A stretch of DNA of 64,000 nucleotides from Mactra quadrangularis (GCA_025267735.1 CM046293.1:7712560-7776559), one strand, 5' to 3'. Positions 31,549 to 42,110 are shown, counted from the first letter of the stretch. Notes: generated from the letters alone by a model not told the origin. Translations and numbers: made by a program.

Positions 31549-33293
31549 ACAAGAGCAGTCCAAGGACAGCGCGCTCGACTTTTCGAGTGTTTTTTTCATG
31601 GCAAGGCTTATCGTTAAACAAAAATGATTTCAAGACAGGACTTAATTTGTTAAAGGAAATAAATCAGTCAAACAATAATTACCAATTCATATTTGTAAAA
31701 TATAAAAAGGGTATAACTGCTAAAACATTCATCCATAGTAACTTCCCTTCAAAGTTAAGTAGACATAGTATCAAAGAATAAGCATGCCTACTTTCATTTA
31801 AAATTCTTTATATGAACTATTAATACTTCAATTTAAACAAGTTTCATCATTTAAGTAAAGGGAAATAACTCTAAAAAATAATCAAGATTTATGTCCTTGT
31901 GTAGATGTAGTTCTGATGAATAAGCATAATAACTGTCATTTAAATATCTTGGTAAGTATTGAAAATAATTCAGTTTAGAGTACTTTAACCCTAATTTAGT
32001 TGAAAAGGGGCACAACTCCAAAAATAATTCATAATGACTTACATCCCTTTGTAGTCAAGTAGATGTAGTACTGATGAAAAAGCATATTAACTTTCTATCA
32101 AACAAAATATATTCATTTTGAGCGAACTTTTATCGTAACTATTTAAGTATAAAGGGACATAACTCTGAAAGTAAATCATCCAGAGTCCCTTTGTAGTCGG
32201 ATAGATGAAGAACTTATAAAAAGCATTCCAACTTTTATTCAAATACGTTTAAAAGTACTAAATATCCCATTAGAACAAATTTTAATCTTAATGTTTAAGC
32301 ATAAAGGGGCATTACTCCGAATTAATTCATCCACAGTTACCTCCCTTTAAAGTTGTGTTGATATAGTAACGATAATTAATTATACAAACTTTAAGTCCAA
32401 TATCTTGATTCGTTTCAAAGATATTCCATATAGGAACAATTATAACCTTATAATTTGCCATTTTTTAAGTATACTAGGACGAAAAAGAAACGCCGGGTAA
32501 CCTATAATGATTGTTTTAAGGGATAAATTGTATTATTGGATTATTATATTTATTTTTGTATGAAATGTCATCTGTATGGAACCAGCTGTTGAAGTTTCAA
32601 TCGATTTCCGATGCTGATTATGTGAAAAAATACCCCCTTTTAACGATGACCCTTCTTGTTTTGCGAAACACGGCCGGACATGTGTTGCATATTTTATGTA
32701 CCCGGCGTTTCTTTTTCGTCCTAGTATATAAAAGGGCAATAACTCAAAAAATAATTCATCCACAGTTACGTCCCTTCATAGTCGTGTAGATATCGTACCA
32801 ACAAATAAGTATACAAAATTTAGGTCTAATTTCTTGATCAGTAATGAAGTTATTCTACATAGGAAAAACTTTAACCTCATATTTTGCAATTTCTTAAGTA
32901 TAAAAGGGCAATTACTCCAAAAATAATTCAGCCACAGTTACGTCCCTTCATAATTGTGTAGATATTGTACCGACAAATAAGTATACAAACTTTCAGTCAA
33001 ATATCTTGATCAGTATAAAAGATATTCTACATAGGAAAACTTTAACCTCATATTTTGCAATTTTATAAGTATAAAAGGGCAATAACTAAAAATATAATTA
33101 ATCCAGAGTTATCCCCTTTCACAGCATGGTTAATATAGTCCCAGTAAATAAGTTTACCAACTTTGGCTAGTGTTAAAGATATAAGTTTTTAAAAAAACTT
33201 AAACCAGAAACCAACGCCAACGCAAACGCCAACGCAGACGCCGACGCCGAAGTGATAGCAATAGCTCTCATTTTCTTCGACAAGTCGAGCTAA
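31549..33293. mobile_element. Helentron-like non-autonomous element with tandem core
   Basis: The left part has CGCTCGACTT (31572-31581); the right part has its complement AAGTCGAGC, giving subterminal inverted repeats. The right end folds as TTCGAC-AA-GTCGAG (33276-33289) directly followed by CTAA. Between them are about eight 145-175-bp units marked by AAGGGCAATAACTCC-AAAATAATTCATCC, then an ACGCC-type microsatellite (33203-33251). A hairpin plus CTRR end, inverted subtermini, tandem core and 3' microsatellite are hallmarks of HINE/Pearl-like elements. No Rep/helicase is present. Confidence 0.65.
32472..32726. mobile_element. Tc1-like MITE nested in the tandem core
   Basis: TA flanks a 251-bp element (32474-32724) whose ends are CTAGGACGAAAAAGAAACGC... 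and its complement. CGAAAAAGAAACGC(A/C)GGGTA is shared with the 20942-21811 Tc1-like element. Neighbouring core units give the empty site AAGTATAAAAGGGC. Confidence 0.92.
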
Positions 33294-33444
33294 TAAAAAC
33301 GAACAATTATTATTGTCTTAAAATAATGTTTTGCTATCACATTTTTGGAAACGCAACTATCAGAGCTATATCCAACATCTTAATAAGTAGCATGCAATTC
33401 GGTCAACGGTAAATATTTATTCATACCACATCAGTGTCATAATA

Positions 33445-33794
33445 CATTCGGAACACCCACGACCTTTCATGAATAATTAATCTCGGGAGGATTCGATGGG
33501 GTCTTCACCAAATTTTGGTGACTTTACTACCTATGCGAGGCGAAGCACGTAATGGTTACGCAAAATAATTCTTGTAGTTTACACACAGATCTTAGTCTAA
33601 ACATATTTATTTGTTTTAAATTGAAGCAAATATTGTTCATCGGTGTCATTGAACTGTGTAATTTTAAATTTACGGATTAAAAACGGAACTTCAGTCATCG
33701 CCTAAACGATCGTGTATTCTTTCATAGTTTCAAAATGGCGCCTAAATATGTCCAAGGTTATTCGTGTAGCGAATGGTCGAAGATGTTCCGAATG
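33445..33794. mobile_element. Longer element of the ATTCGGAAC family
   Basis: CATTCGGAACAC at 33445 and GATGTTCCGAATG at 33782-33794 are inverted ends. The part from 33682 aligns with 14604-14713. It contains GAGGCGAAGCACGTAATGG, similar in reverse to CACGTATCGCTTCGCC at 38607. Confidence 0.45.
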
Positions 33795-35019
33795 TGTCAT
33801 AATAATGATATTTTCGCGATAATTTCCAATACAAAGCTCACTTCTGCATAAATTTACTTGATAAAAACTTCTACTTAGAGTGAGTTGTTATCTCACTTTC
33901 GAGATGAAAAATGTAATGTATGATTTAAATATACAAGTTTGTAATCTACAATTTTTATAGTTGTCATAATTAAAGAATTCTTATTAGAATTAAATTAATG
34001 TATACATTACAAATACAAATTCTTATTAAATAATGTAAGCCCAAAAGTCTTACGAACATTATTACAGAAGCATTTGATTAAAACTGTACGTAAAAAGTAC
34101 CCTGTAATGTGTATGAAATCAAACTTTAATGATTATATTAAGTAGGCCCTATTTGTATCTAATACAGTCGCCTTAGTACTAATAATATCATTAAGATTGT
34201 TTGTAAAACATATACATGTATGTCAGAAAAAACTAATAATGGCTGTTACAAATACATTTAGATAGAGTCCCAATAGAAATCTATCAACGTCCACGTTTAA
34301 TGTAGTAATGTAGTAACATTCTGCATGAAGCGATTAAACCATAAACATGACAACAATTATATCCAAATTTAACCCCCTTTCTATGATAGCTTTAATCAAT
34401 CGCTCTATTTCTTGTACTACCACAAAATAGCCTACCTCAACTCCAAAGAAAAAATACCAAAATATATTTTCCAACTTCCTTAAAAGTTCCAACCAACTTC
34501 CCTCTCTTACAAAGTACATGTAGAACCCTATGCAAACCCTCCCATTTTTCAGTCAGCCACAACCTTCTTTACCTATATTAACCCTATCGCCTATCCCCAC
34601 CTCCCCTATGGCATAGCTTTGTCTTAACTAGGTAAAACTGGTAAAAAATTCTACAAGCCAGCAAGTATACAAATAGTGGTGACCAAAGTATTTCGAACCA
34701 CTGGTGCTGGGGGATATGAAGCCAATGACTCTTAAAAACCCCAACAGCCCGAACCCTCTCCATGGCGGGGATGGGACAGATGGAAAGGGTATGCATGCTA
34801 AGACCTGAGATATCGGTGCAAATCTCAGATCAGACACGGACGACCTGGAGACCAAAGAAAAACAAAACATAATTGACAATAAATAACACCAATCACAGTA
34901 AATTAAGCAACAACAACATCTAAAAGTTAAATGAACTAGAAATGTCATTTGTTGATAAACAAAGTAAGTGCTATACACGTACATCAATTGGATAATGAAT
35001 GAGTCAGTTACTGATCACA
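33795..35019. other. AT-rich stretch, no gene seen
   Basis: 34550-34860 is less AT-rich and holds minus-strand frames of 61-119 codons without domains. No repeat boundary could be placed. Confidence 0.45.
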
Positions 35020-35210
35020 AACGCACACTCGCCCGCACACACACTCACCCCCCCCCCTTGACCCTCATGCACACCTACCCTCACGCACGCACGCATGCAC
35101 CCCCCGCACATAGCCGCACGCCTTAACACTCACACCCGCACATACACACCCACCCCCACACACGCATGCATGCACGCACATACTACGTTTTTTCTCACCC
35201 ACCCACACAG
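35020..35210. repeat. CA-rich degenerate simple repeat
   Basis: Mixed CACA, CGCACG, CCCCC and GCATGCAC words. The Cys/Val/Gly-rich minus-strand frame across it is a by-product. Confidence 0.85.
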
Positions 35211-35722
35211 CAAGAGAAACTGACTTATTCAATAGCCAATGGAAGAATAATGTACGATTATAAATAAATAATAATAGATTTAAAAAGTGTCCGCCCATTC
35301 TAAAAGGATGCATTATGGGCAAACACTGGAATGTGATTCTTCATCCATAAAATGGTGGTTTGATTTAGAGCCCAAATTGAGTCTAATTTTGAAAATTTCC
35401 TTTTATAATTCATGCTGGGAGAATTATTTATTTGCCAAAATATTCTCAATTCTGTTGTTGCCAAAGATGGTACAGATTGCTAACTAGAAAGTTTGAGACT
35501 TCCCGATGATGAACGATTAACAAATACTTAAGTTCACAAACAAAGGACATATCTAGAAAATAATAAAAAAATTAACACTCACTCATTCGTAGCTGTTACT
35601 GTAGAATTGTCTTCCAGCAAGTCAGTTATAACCGAATGGTTTCATATTTACCTCAAACTAACGGAACTCCTTCAATGGCAGGAGTTAAAATACATGCATA
35701 CATGTATCAGGTTTCATATTAC

Positions 35723-35758
35723 CTTAACGTTATACAACAGCGCTTCAACTGACATCAG
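35723..35758 (-). other. Candidate 36-nt minus-strand micro-exon
   Basis: The reverse strand reads TCTTTCTTTTTCAG|CTGATGTCAG ... AACGTTAAG|GTAATA. It is exactly 12 codons (LMSVEALLYNVK), so inclusion would keep frame. Both splice signals are good. The protein is not recognised and no transcript evidence is available. Confidence 0.35.
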
Positions 35759-36227
35759 CTGAAAAAGAAAGACAAAGTTATAAGTAAAAATTAAAAATTC
35801 AAGTAAAGATGACATACTAATAACCTTATATTATATTAAAGGGATGTGTAGGCAAATGGCAATACTTTTTTATTCAGCCTAGTTACTTACGTATAAAGAA
35901 AACCGATGGTTAAACAGTTATGCCGACAAACTACATATTACTGATCTAATTATAACATAATCGCGCAATAACCTCAACTATTGTTTTCTAACACAAAAAT
36001 ATAAGAACACTTTACTTTATCCACACGAAAGCAACTATGAGGGTCGCCTACATGATGATGAATTCGATGTCAGGATATAAAGCCGACTCAATGTGCATAC
36101 ATGAGAGCTGGATTTTAAACAAAACTGTAACTTTTAAAGAACTTAATATTAAACATTAGAAAATATACTTCCTTTGTCATAATAGTGAGGACATTAGTCA
36201 TTGTACTCAATCCAATCTATACACAAG

Positions 36228-36288
36228 CAGATGATTTTATCACAGCAGTATTTTCATATCGTTGATCCAATCCATAAAGCCATGCAAT
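36228..36288 (-). other. Candidate minus-strand exon, right edge only
   Basis: The reverse strand reads CTTCTTGTTTTCAG|ATTGCATGGC; the first frame gives IAWLYGLDQRYENTA before GTGATA, a weak donor. It resembles the 16696 candidate (ILTDLYGSRYLYKT). The left boundary is uncertain. Confidence 0.3.
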
Positions 36289-36807
36289 CTGAAAACAAGA
36301 AGTTGTTAATACAAATGTATATCAACATATAAGCAATGACATTATTACTACAGGTCGTATTCTAGGTCATGCATATTTTTGTACGTTAAACAATGGACTT
36401 GCCCACTGATTAGGTGAATAAGCAGATGCATGAACAGCATTTTACTGATCTAAACATACCGCTTTGACATTTAATATTCATTATAAATAACGTATGAGCA
36501 CATTGTAATTTTTTATCAATATATGTTTGTTTAAAATAAGTGTTAACTAACAAAACTGTAAAATTATAAAAATAATTCATCCCTAAATATTGGTGTGCAA
36601 TGAAACCTGCCATGTTTATATATGCAATGTTTACGTGGACGACCTGTAACGGAGGACACTCACCGTCACAACACCGCTAATGCAAGAATAAGGCCTCTTT
36701 AATACCTGTCTATCTAGAACTAACCCAATTTGAATAAGGTTGAAAGTTGACCTGAAGATGATCAAAATAGACACTGAGACAAGTTTATGGCCGCGAAAGT
36801 TATTGCA

Positions 36808-37020
36808 TTGGGCATTTAAGGGGATAGTAAAGGTACATTAATGGTTGCTGAGAAATTCCAGTCTGTTGCTACGGACAAAATAATTGATTCTTATTACCTT
36901 AGGGCGATTTGCATCAGGGTGAAAGAGTGGTTGCTATGATCCACAGGGTGGTTGCTAAGGATATATTGATGGTTGCTACGAGTCTAAGAGTGGTTGCTTT
37001 GAAGTCATATTTGTCCTATG
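36808..37020. repeat. TGGTTGCTA-rich degenerate repeat
   Basis: TGGTTGCT(A/G) recurs about seven times at irregular 25-35-base spacing (for example at 36840, 36928, 36950, 36971, 36992). The word also occurs in unit A of the palindrome-rich element (GTTGCTATGGAC). Confidence 0.5.
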
Positions 37021-37063
37021 TAATGCTTGTGAGTTGTTTAGGCTCGTTACTTTTATCTTCATA

Positions 37064-37256
37064 CTAAGTGCGACGTTTAGCGTTAGTGTTGCTCCGTTTA
37101 ATGTTAGTAGATTTTTGCGAAGTTTAGCGTCAGCGTTGCTACATGTAACGGCATGACGATTAAGACGTTTAGCAGCGGTTGCGACGATAAGCGTTAGTGT
37201 TGCAACGTTTAACGTCAGTTGTAACGTTTAGTGGCGTTGTGACGTTTAACGGCGCT
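37064..37256. repeat. Degenerate GACGTTTAGCGTTAGTGTTGC minisatellite
   Basis: ACGTTTA(A/G)CG followed by TTAG/TCAG and GTTGC recurs about eight times with a period near 20 bases. It is unusually rich in CpG for this window. Confidence 0.7.
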
Positions 37257-37424
37257 ACGTATATTGTATAGTTATAACGTGTTCACAATAATGTATACAG
37301 ACCGATTTTTAATTGCGTTTCCTTGATAGAAATAATTATTATGGTATATGTGTGCGTATTTAAAGATGTTAAAGAAAATCATATGATATAAATATAGATG
37401 CCTTATGTTGTATATACCCTGGGT

Positions 37425-37671
37425 AAGGGTAGTTAAGATTCTGGAAATGGGTCTGAATCCCTTATAAATGCCCAAAACTCAGGAATTTTGGGAGCCGCCG
37501 CCCCCTGGGCCTCTAATTAGGGCTTTGCTCAGGATCCATTGAGGACACTTACGCCCCTCAGGATCCACAGTCTGCTTGTTATTTATCCGCCCGCCTCTTA
37601 ACTAGAATTGCCCGCACCCCCAACTAGAATTTTCCGCATTCCATAACTAGAAATCCTGGTACCGCCTATAG
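37425..37671 (-). mobile_element. Diverged minus-strand copy of the 41096 element
   Basis: GAATTTTGGGAGCCGCC, AACTAGAATTTTCCGC and CCTGGTACCGCCTATAG align with the complement of 41096-41330. Only this end of the element is present. Confidence 0.7.
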
Positions 37672-37719
37672 ATATCCAGTACTAGTTCACAATCTTGTCG
37701 ACATTACATTAAATGCAGA

Positions 37720-37935
37720 ACAGATTCAAGATTGAGAGATAGTTTCTAGTAGTCCGGGTACCAGGGTAACAAGTCTAAGCACGTGAAGCCAGTGTTTGTC
37801 GAAAAACATAAAGCATAGGCTACCTAACTTGTAAAGTAAATTGGAAGAATAAAAACCATAGGCACTGATTGGGAATCAAACTTGGTTCTCCCGGGTGCCA
37901 GGCGAGACACTTAACTGCGTCGCTAAAGGGTTAAC
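37720..37935 (-). mobile_element. tRNA-like SINE remnant (minus strand)
   Basis: GGGAATCAAACTTGGTTCTCC is the complement of a decayed B-box region, followed by ACACTTAACTGCGTCGCTAA as the A-box side. The body is unlike S1 and S2. Confidence 0.45.
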
Positions 37936-38462
37936 CCAACAGCAACAGCTGTTTGAAAAGACAATATAGTCACCTACGATCACCACACTTGATTACCTCA
38001 CACAGTAAAATAATGTTGCATTTATTATTAATAATTTGTTTTTCTAATATAACTTTATAGCCGGGTTTTTAACCTAACTGCCTTCAAACCTTATTTAATT
38101 ATTATCTAATCGTTTAATGTTATTCTTGTTGGGTGGTGCACCGAAATCAAAGTTCTAACTAGATTTATTTGAATATGCTGGCGATCTGTGTTAAAAGAAA
38201 GACAGTGATTTGTGCAGTATGGTAAATTGAATAGTATATAATATATTAAATTACTTTGACTTATTTGATAAAATAAAATGTATTCCAATTTCATTATTCC
38301 TTGTTTCCAATTATTACACATTTCAAATTTAAAATGGCGGTAATGTTTTGGTCGTGTTTGATTGGATTTCAGATTGGTTTTGATTTGAATAAGAATAGCC
38401 AGAGGTTAAAGTTCATAGGTGACAAACGTAGATAGGTCAAAGGTATAGACGTACTGTATCCT
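37936..38462. other. AT-rich stretch, nothing recognised
   Basis: No domain or repeat was recognised; a 71-codon minus-strand frame at 38106-38321 has no support. Confidence 0.5.
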
Positions 38463-38531
38463 CATTCGAAAATCCTCGGCCATCCACTATGAATAATATT
38501 CATTCAATGAATGAACAAGGTGTTCCGAATG
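38463..38531. mobile_element. Short ATTCGGAAC-type element
   Basis: CATTCGAAAATCCTCGGCC and GGTGTTCCGAATG are imperfect inverted ends; inside is the palindrome ATTCATTCAATGAATGAA. Confidence 0.5.
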
Positions 38532-38718
38532 ACTGTACTCTAAGCAGACGACATGTGGTTTTTTTTTAATTTCGAGTCTATTGACCTGTTGCCTTAGCCT
38601 ATCATCACGTATCGCTTCGCCCTCTGGTACCTTAGATTTTAAATCACATACTTATCCAATGTAATTCCAAAGGGAATTTAAAGTATTTTATGTAAAGATA
38701 TTGTTATAATTATGTGGC

Positions 38719-39120
38719 ATGATATACAAAAGTAAGATATGTGACAACAATAATACAGTGTTATGTGACCTAGTTGATAACATTACTTGCCGCATAAGAA
38801 ATGTAGTATATGTCATCTTATGTACACGTTGCCGATCACCTGTATATGTTGGGGAAACAGAGAGAGAGTTAGGTACGAGAATGACAGAACACCTGAGAGA
38901 CGTCAGACTTCAGAAGGATCGACCAATAAATGCACACTTTGGATTGCTGGACCATTCAGAGAAGGATGTTACATTCGGTGCACTACAGAAGATGTATGGA
39001 GCCGAAAGAACTGAACGGCAACTAGTAGAGGGTGTGTGGATCGAAAAACTCCATACCATAAAACCTAATGGTTGTAATGTTAAAGACAGTTTTAAAAGCT
39101 TACCAACAGTGTTTAAGTAA
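38719..39120 (+). CDS. GIY-YIG endonuclease domain of a Penelope-like element (C-terminal part)
   Basis: The 133-codon frame carries a GIY-YIG nuclease fold: VYVI at residues 30-33, YVG at 43-45, the conserved Arg in LGTRMTEH (R54), and a Glu in VWIEKL (E109). CTRC at 35-38 lies between the first two strands, as in Penelope-like endonucleases, which nick target DNA to prime insertion. The N-terminal reverse transcriptase is absent because the insertion is 5'-truncated; the frame then merely starts at the first ATG. The domain has no internal stop, so the copy is fairly young or recently lost function. There is no promoter evidence, and it is not a host gene. Confidence 0.85.
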   Translation: MIYKSKICDNNNTVLCDLVDNITCRIRNVVYVILCTRCRSPVYVGETERELGTRMTEHLRDVRLQKDRPINAHFGLLDHSEKDVTFGALQKMYGAERTERQLVEGVWIEKLHTIKPNGCNVKDSFKSLPTVFK

Positions 39121-39247
39121 ACATTTTGGCGCCAAATGACGTTATAACGCCAAACGACGTCGCGACGTCAATGACGACGTTATGTCATTATCAGATAAAC
39201 AATATGGCGTCTATGTTTATTATGTAATATATTTCATGTAAAAATTT

Positions 39248-39271
39248 CTTGATAAAGGCTCAGGCCGAAAT
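39248..39271 (+). ncRNA. Degenerate hammerhead-like motif in Penelope-like 3' end
   Basis: CTTGATAAAGGCTCAGGCCG followed by AAAT has the order of a hammerhead core (CUGANGA, a short GGC/GCC-type stem II, GAAA), but CTTGATAA departs from the consensus. Hammerhead motifs are known in Penelope-like elements; activity here is doubtful. Confidence 0.35.
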
Positions 39272-39398
39272 ATTGAAAAAAGAGTTTGCTATCTTTACAT
39301 AAAACACATACTTATCGTTTTATGTTCCAGGGCAAAAAGCGCTACGTAGCGATATACTTAGGCAATAGGCCCTACAATTACTAAATATTGGTATGCAA

Positions 39399-39449
39399 CC
39401 ATTCGGAACTCCTCGGTCGTTCGCAGTGAGGTCGAGGTGTTTTGAATGG
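39399..39449. mobile_element. 51-bp hairpin of the ATTCGGAAC family
   Basis: CCATTCGGAACTCCTCG and CGAGGTGTTTTGAATGG are inverted arms. Flanks GGTATGCAA and GGTATGTAA may be a target duplication with one mismatch. Confidence 0.55.
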
Positions 39450-39661
39450 TATGTAACCTCGCAACCATCCATGACCGGAAATAAATTCGATATGAGGACT
39501 GCAGAAGTAAACAAAAAAGCACGTTCCAATAATAAAGCAAGCATGAGGTCAAACATGTACAACATAAGCGTGAGCAGTAAAGTTAGCAAAACAGAAAGAA
39601 GTACGAAGCTTATATAATATTTTAGCTACATGCAAAACTATCCGAACTTCCAAACTTATTG

Positions 39662-40060
39662 ATTCGGTATGTCCCAGGGTGAGAAAAATATGCAGCCTGA
39701 AATGGACTCGAACCCAGGACTTCATCCCGCTTTCAAGGCGATTGCAGTCCTGCCTATGCTTAATAGCCGCTTTGAATACATCCCCCTAAAACGTGAACAG
39801 GTAAGTATCGTTAAATTCTCCCCCACAAATTGAAAATCGTCACAAATTTCGGAATCCCAGACCGTTTGAGGAACAACTTATTATCACATTTCTCAACTAT
39901 TTAGTCGCGAACCAAAGTCGTGCATCGTTGTAACAAGGTGACAAATAAAGTAGCCTGACAGGAACTGGAACCCGGGACGCCCCTGCTTATATGAGCTTTC
40001 CGGTCGCTTATAAATCCTCCCTAAAATTTGAACATATAAGAAAGCTACCCTGGCAAGTAA
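39662..40060 (-). mobile_element. Two tRNA-like SINE heads in tandem
   Basis: GGACTCGAACCCAGGACTTC (39707) and GAACTGGAACCCGGGACGCC (39963) are complements of B-box regions about 256 bp apart, each preceded by GCCTGAAAT/GCCTGACAG and followed by similar CGCTT...AAT words. A tandem duplication of an old SINE is the simplest reading. Confidence 0.5.
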
Positions 40061-40442
40061 CACACACTAGTAATTCCAATTTAGCAAACGCACAGTAAAA
40101 AGAATGAAAACACTCACTGATAGTTGTCAAATTCCAAATGTATTAAAAGTCTTTCTATAACGCTGCCCCGTACAATTGAACAACGTATTCTAAATTAAAT
40201 TTCATAAATAAAATAAGATTTAAAATAACGGACACTAAAACCCGACTGTAAAAATTAAATTTAGGCCTAGTTTCGCTAAATGCTAATAGGGATTATTTTC
40301 TAACCACGCCTGTGTTGTTATAACGTGTGTTATAGTCATTGAAGGGGATTTTTTAGCTTGAAATCGATAAAAAGAATTTAAATATCGTGCGTGTTGTATC
40401 AACTGTGAAAGAGGCGTTTAAAATTTCCGTACTTTACACACT
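40061..40442. other. AT-rich stretch, nothing recognised
   Basis: No features were seen other than short A/T runs. Confidence 0.5.
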
Positions 40443-40521
40443 CCATTCGGAACTACTCGGCGATTGCTGCACAATACACTGATCGTCAGTTTACGGAATC
40501 ACCCGAGTGATTTTCCGAATG
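40443..40521. mobile_element. Short ATTCGGAAC-type element
   Basis: CCATTCGGAACTACTCGGCG at the left and CCCGAGTGATTTTCCGAATG at the right are inverted ends 79 bp apart. Confidence 0.6.
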
Positions 40522-40737
40522 TACAAACGTGTCATGATTAACTTCCCCTAATTAACATTTACAATTTTTAAAATACGCAGAATCTATTTGCTTTATCAGT
40601 TTTTGCTCATTAACCCTTTCCTATGGATTCATGTTACTTGTACCAAAACATTACCTATTAACAATGTAGAATATTTCACTAACAGTATAATTTGTGGAAG
40701 ATCCATATACACGTACATTAACATTTTTGAATGGGTT

Positions 40738-41032
40738 TAACTCAGTAGCAAAACATGGTATAGGTCATATCAGAGCGGACAGTCAACCTATGTAGCGTTC
40801 CTGGAAAGGCTAAATCTCTGGACTTAGTTGCTAATCACTGACTAGGCACACACTTTCGTCAGAGATTGACAACTGCCCAACATAATTTAGAATTAGAGGC
40901 AAAAAGAAGAATTGCCGCTGAAATTATTTCATGACCAAACTCCACGAACGTTTGCCCCGTCCAGTAATCGAACCTAGGACACCTCGATTGGTAGACGTGT
41001 TTGCCACGAACTGAGCTACCACTGTGGGCTAT
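40738..41032 (-). mobile_element. SINE family S2, most complete copy
   Basis: The tail GTTTAACTCAGTAGCAAAAC and body (TATAGGTCATATCAGAGCGG, GGCTAAATCTCTGGACTTAG) lead to a tRNA-like head at the right: the complements of the B box (CAGTAATCGAACCTAGGAC) and A box (CGAACTGAGCTACCACTG). This is the reference copy for S2. Confidence 0.85.
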
Positions 41033-41090
41033 GTTTTTAAAGATACCGGAAAAGTCTGCAACCTGGTTCCATAACGCAGTAGGCTGCGTG

Positions 41091-41588
41091 GATAACATAG
41101 GCGGAACCAGGATTGCTGGCTAGAGGGGGCGGAAAATTCTAGTTAGAGGGGGCGTAAAATGAATAAATAGAATGGGGCCCAAAGGGCCATAAGGGCCTCG
41201 AATGGTACAGGGCATTTCCCTTACCAGAGGACCCGGTGACCGGCGGCCCATGAAATTCCTCAGTTTTGGTTATTTCAGGGATTCAGGCACATTTTCAGAG
41301 CCACAACTATCTTTTTCTAGAGTATAAAATATAAAGCATCTATTTTAATATTTCATGCAATTTCCTAAAAGCCGCTGAATCATGTTAGCTCTCAAAACTT
41401 TACAATAATGAAAGGAATTGTTTTATTATGTGTGCCATGTTGCACGCGTGGCGTGCGAAATTTTTTTTACAAGTATATAATATATTTCTTATAAATATCA
41501 TATTTCATGATAGAAAAAAAAACTGTGCTTGGGCATTTAGGGGGGGGCGTACGCCGGGTCCGCCCCGCCTGGATCCGCCTATGGATAA
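41091..41588. mobile_element. CATAGGCGG DNA element with 5-bp target duplication
   Basis: GATAA at 41091-41095 and 41584-41588 flanks 41096-41583 (488 bp). The left end is CATAGGCGGAACCAGG, the right end CCTGGATCCGCCTATG. Internal sequence is G/C-run rich (TAGAGGGGGCGG, GGGGGGGCG). CATAGGCGGATCCAGG ends are a widespread animal repeat type; I cannot place the superfamily. There is no transposase. Confidence 0.85.
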
Positions 41589-41805
41589 TTTCAAATCTAG
41601 CGCTCATGAGGGTAGCTTGTTCGAGTCTCATTTAGTGATGTCCTTCACTTAAATTTCGACAGTAATGTCGATTTTCTGTTATTTATAAGGTATATGAAAA
41701 ATTCGTTGATTGTGAAATAGTATAGTAATGTGGGCACTGGATATAAACAATTTCCAGGGAATTTAGGTTAGGTCAGCTGTTCACTGTACAGTAATGATAA
41801 GTTCA
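41589..41805 (+). mobile_element. SINE family S1, decayed copy
   Basis: TTCGAGTCTCATT is a decayed B box; CAGTAATGTCGATTTTCTG, GGCACTGGATATAAACAA and CAGGGAATTTAGGTTAGG follow the S1 body order. Confidence 0.6.
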
Positions 41806-41895
41806 CACGACTTTAACGCTATTAGTAAATGACAATGTCACCAAGTTTATGCTATTCTCATTCATTTACATTGTATCCCAGCTTGCTCATGGTAA

Positions 41896-42110
41896 CTTCA
41901 CACGCGTGACATATTCGGTCTAACACGTTTTGATAAGCGTGGAAAAGTTGATTTCAACCGAATATGTCACATTATGTGTGCTATATTCGGCTGAATGGTA
42001 TGTCATATTTGACCGAATATATCACACGCGTGTAATATCCAACCAACTATTTCACATGCGTGACATATTCGTTCTGCGTCATATACGGTCTAACAGTGCA
42101 CCAGTGCATT
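41896..42110. repeat. Cluster of inverted GTGACATATTCGGTC words
   Basis: CACGCGTGACATATTCGGTC (41901), CAACCGAATATGTCACA (41956), GACCGAATATATCACACGCG (42011), CATGCGTGACATATTCG (42055) and CATATACGGTCTAAC (42080) alternate on the two strands. Together they make several overlapping palindromes around an ACGCGT core. Confidence 0.65.

Larger units (their letters stand above)
35211..36807. other. AT-rich stretch with two candidate micro-exons
   Basis: Apart from the minus-strand candidates at 35723-35758 and 36288, listed separately, I see no domain, repeat or transposon end here. Confidence 0.45.
38645..39316 (+). mobile_element. 5'-truncated Penelope-like element with target duplication
   Basis: CACATACTTATC at 38645-38656 and 39305-39316 is a 12-bp direct repeat bounding 38657-39304. 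Just inside are inverted repeats TTTATGTAAAGATA (38687-38700) and TATCTTTACATAAA (39290-39303). It contains the GIY-YIG end of the Penelope-like protein and lacks the reverse transcriptase. It is inserted into other repeat DNA. Confidence 0.85.

Noticed and set aside
33203..33251. ACGCC repeat read as a coding low-complexity tract
   Set aside because: It sits at the 3' end of a tandem-core mobile element where such microsatellites are expected.
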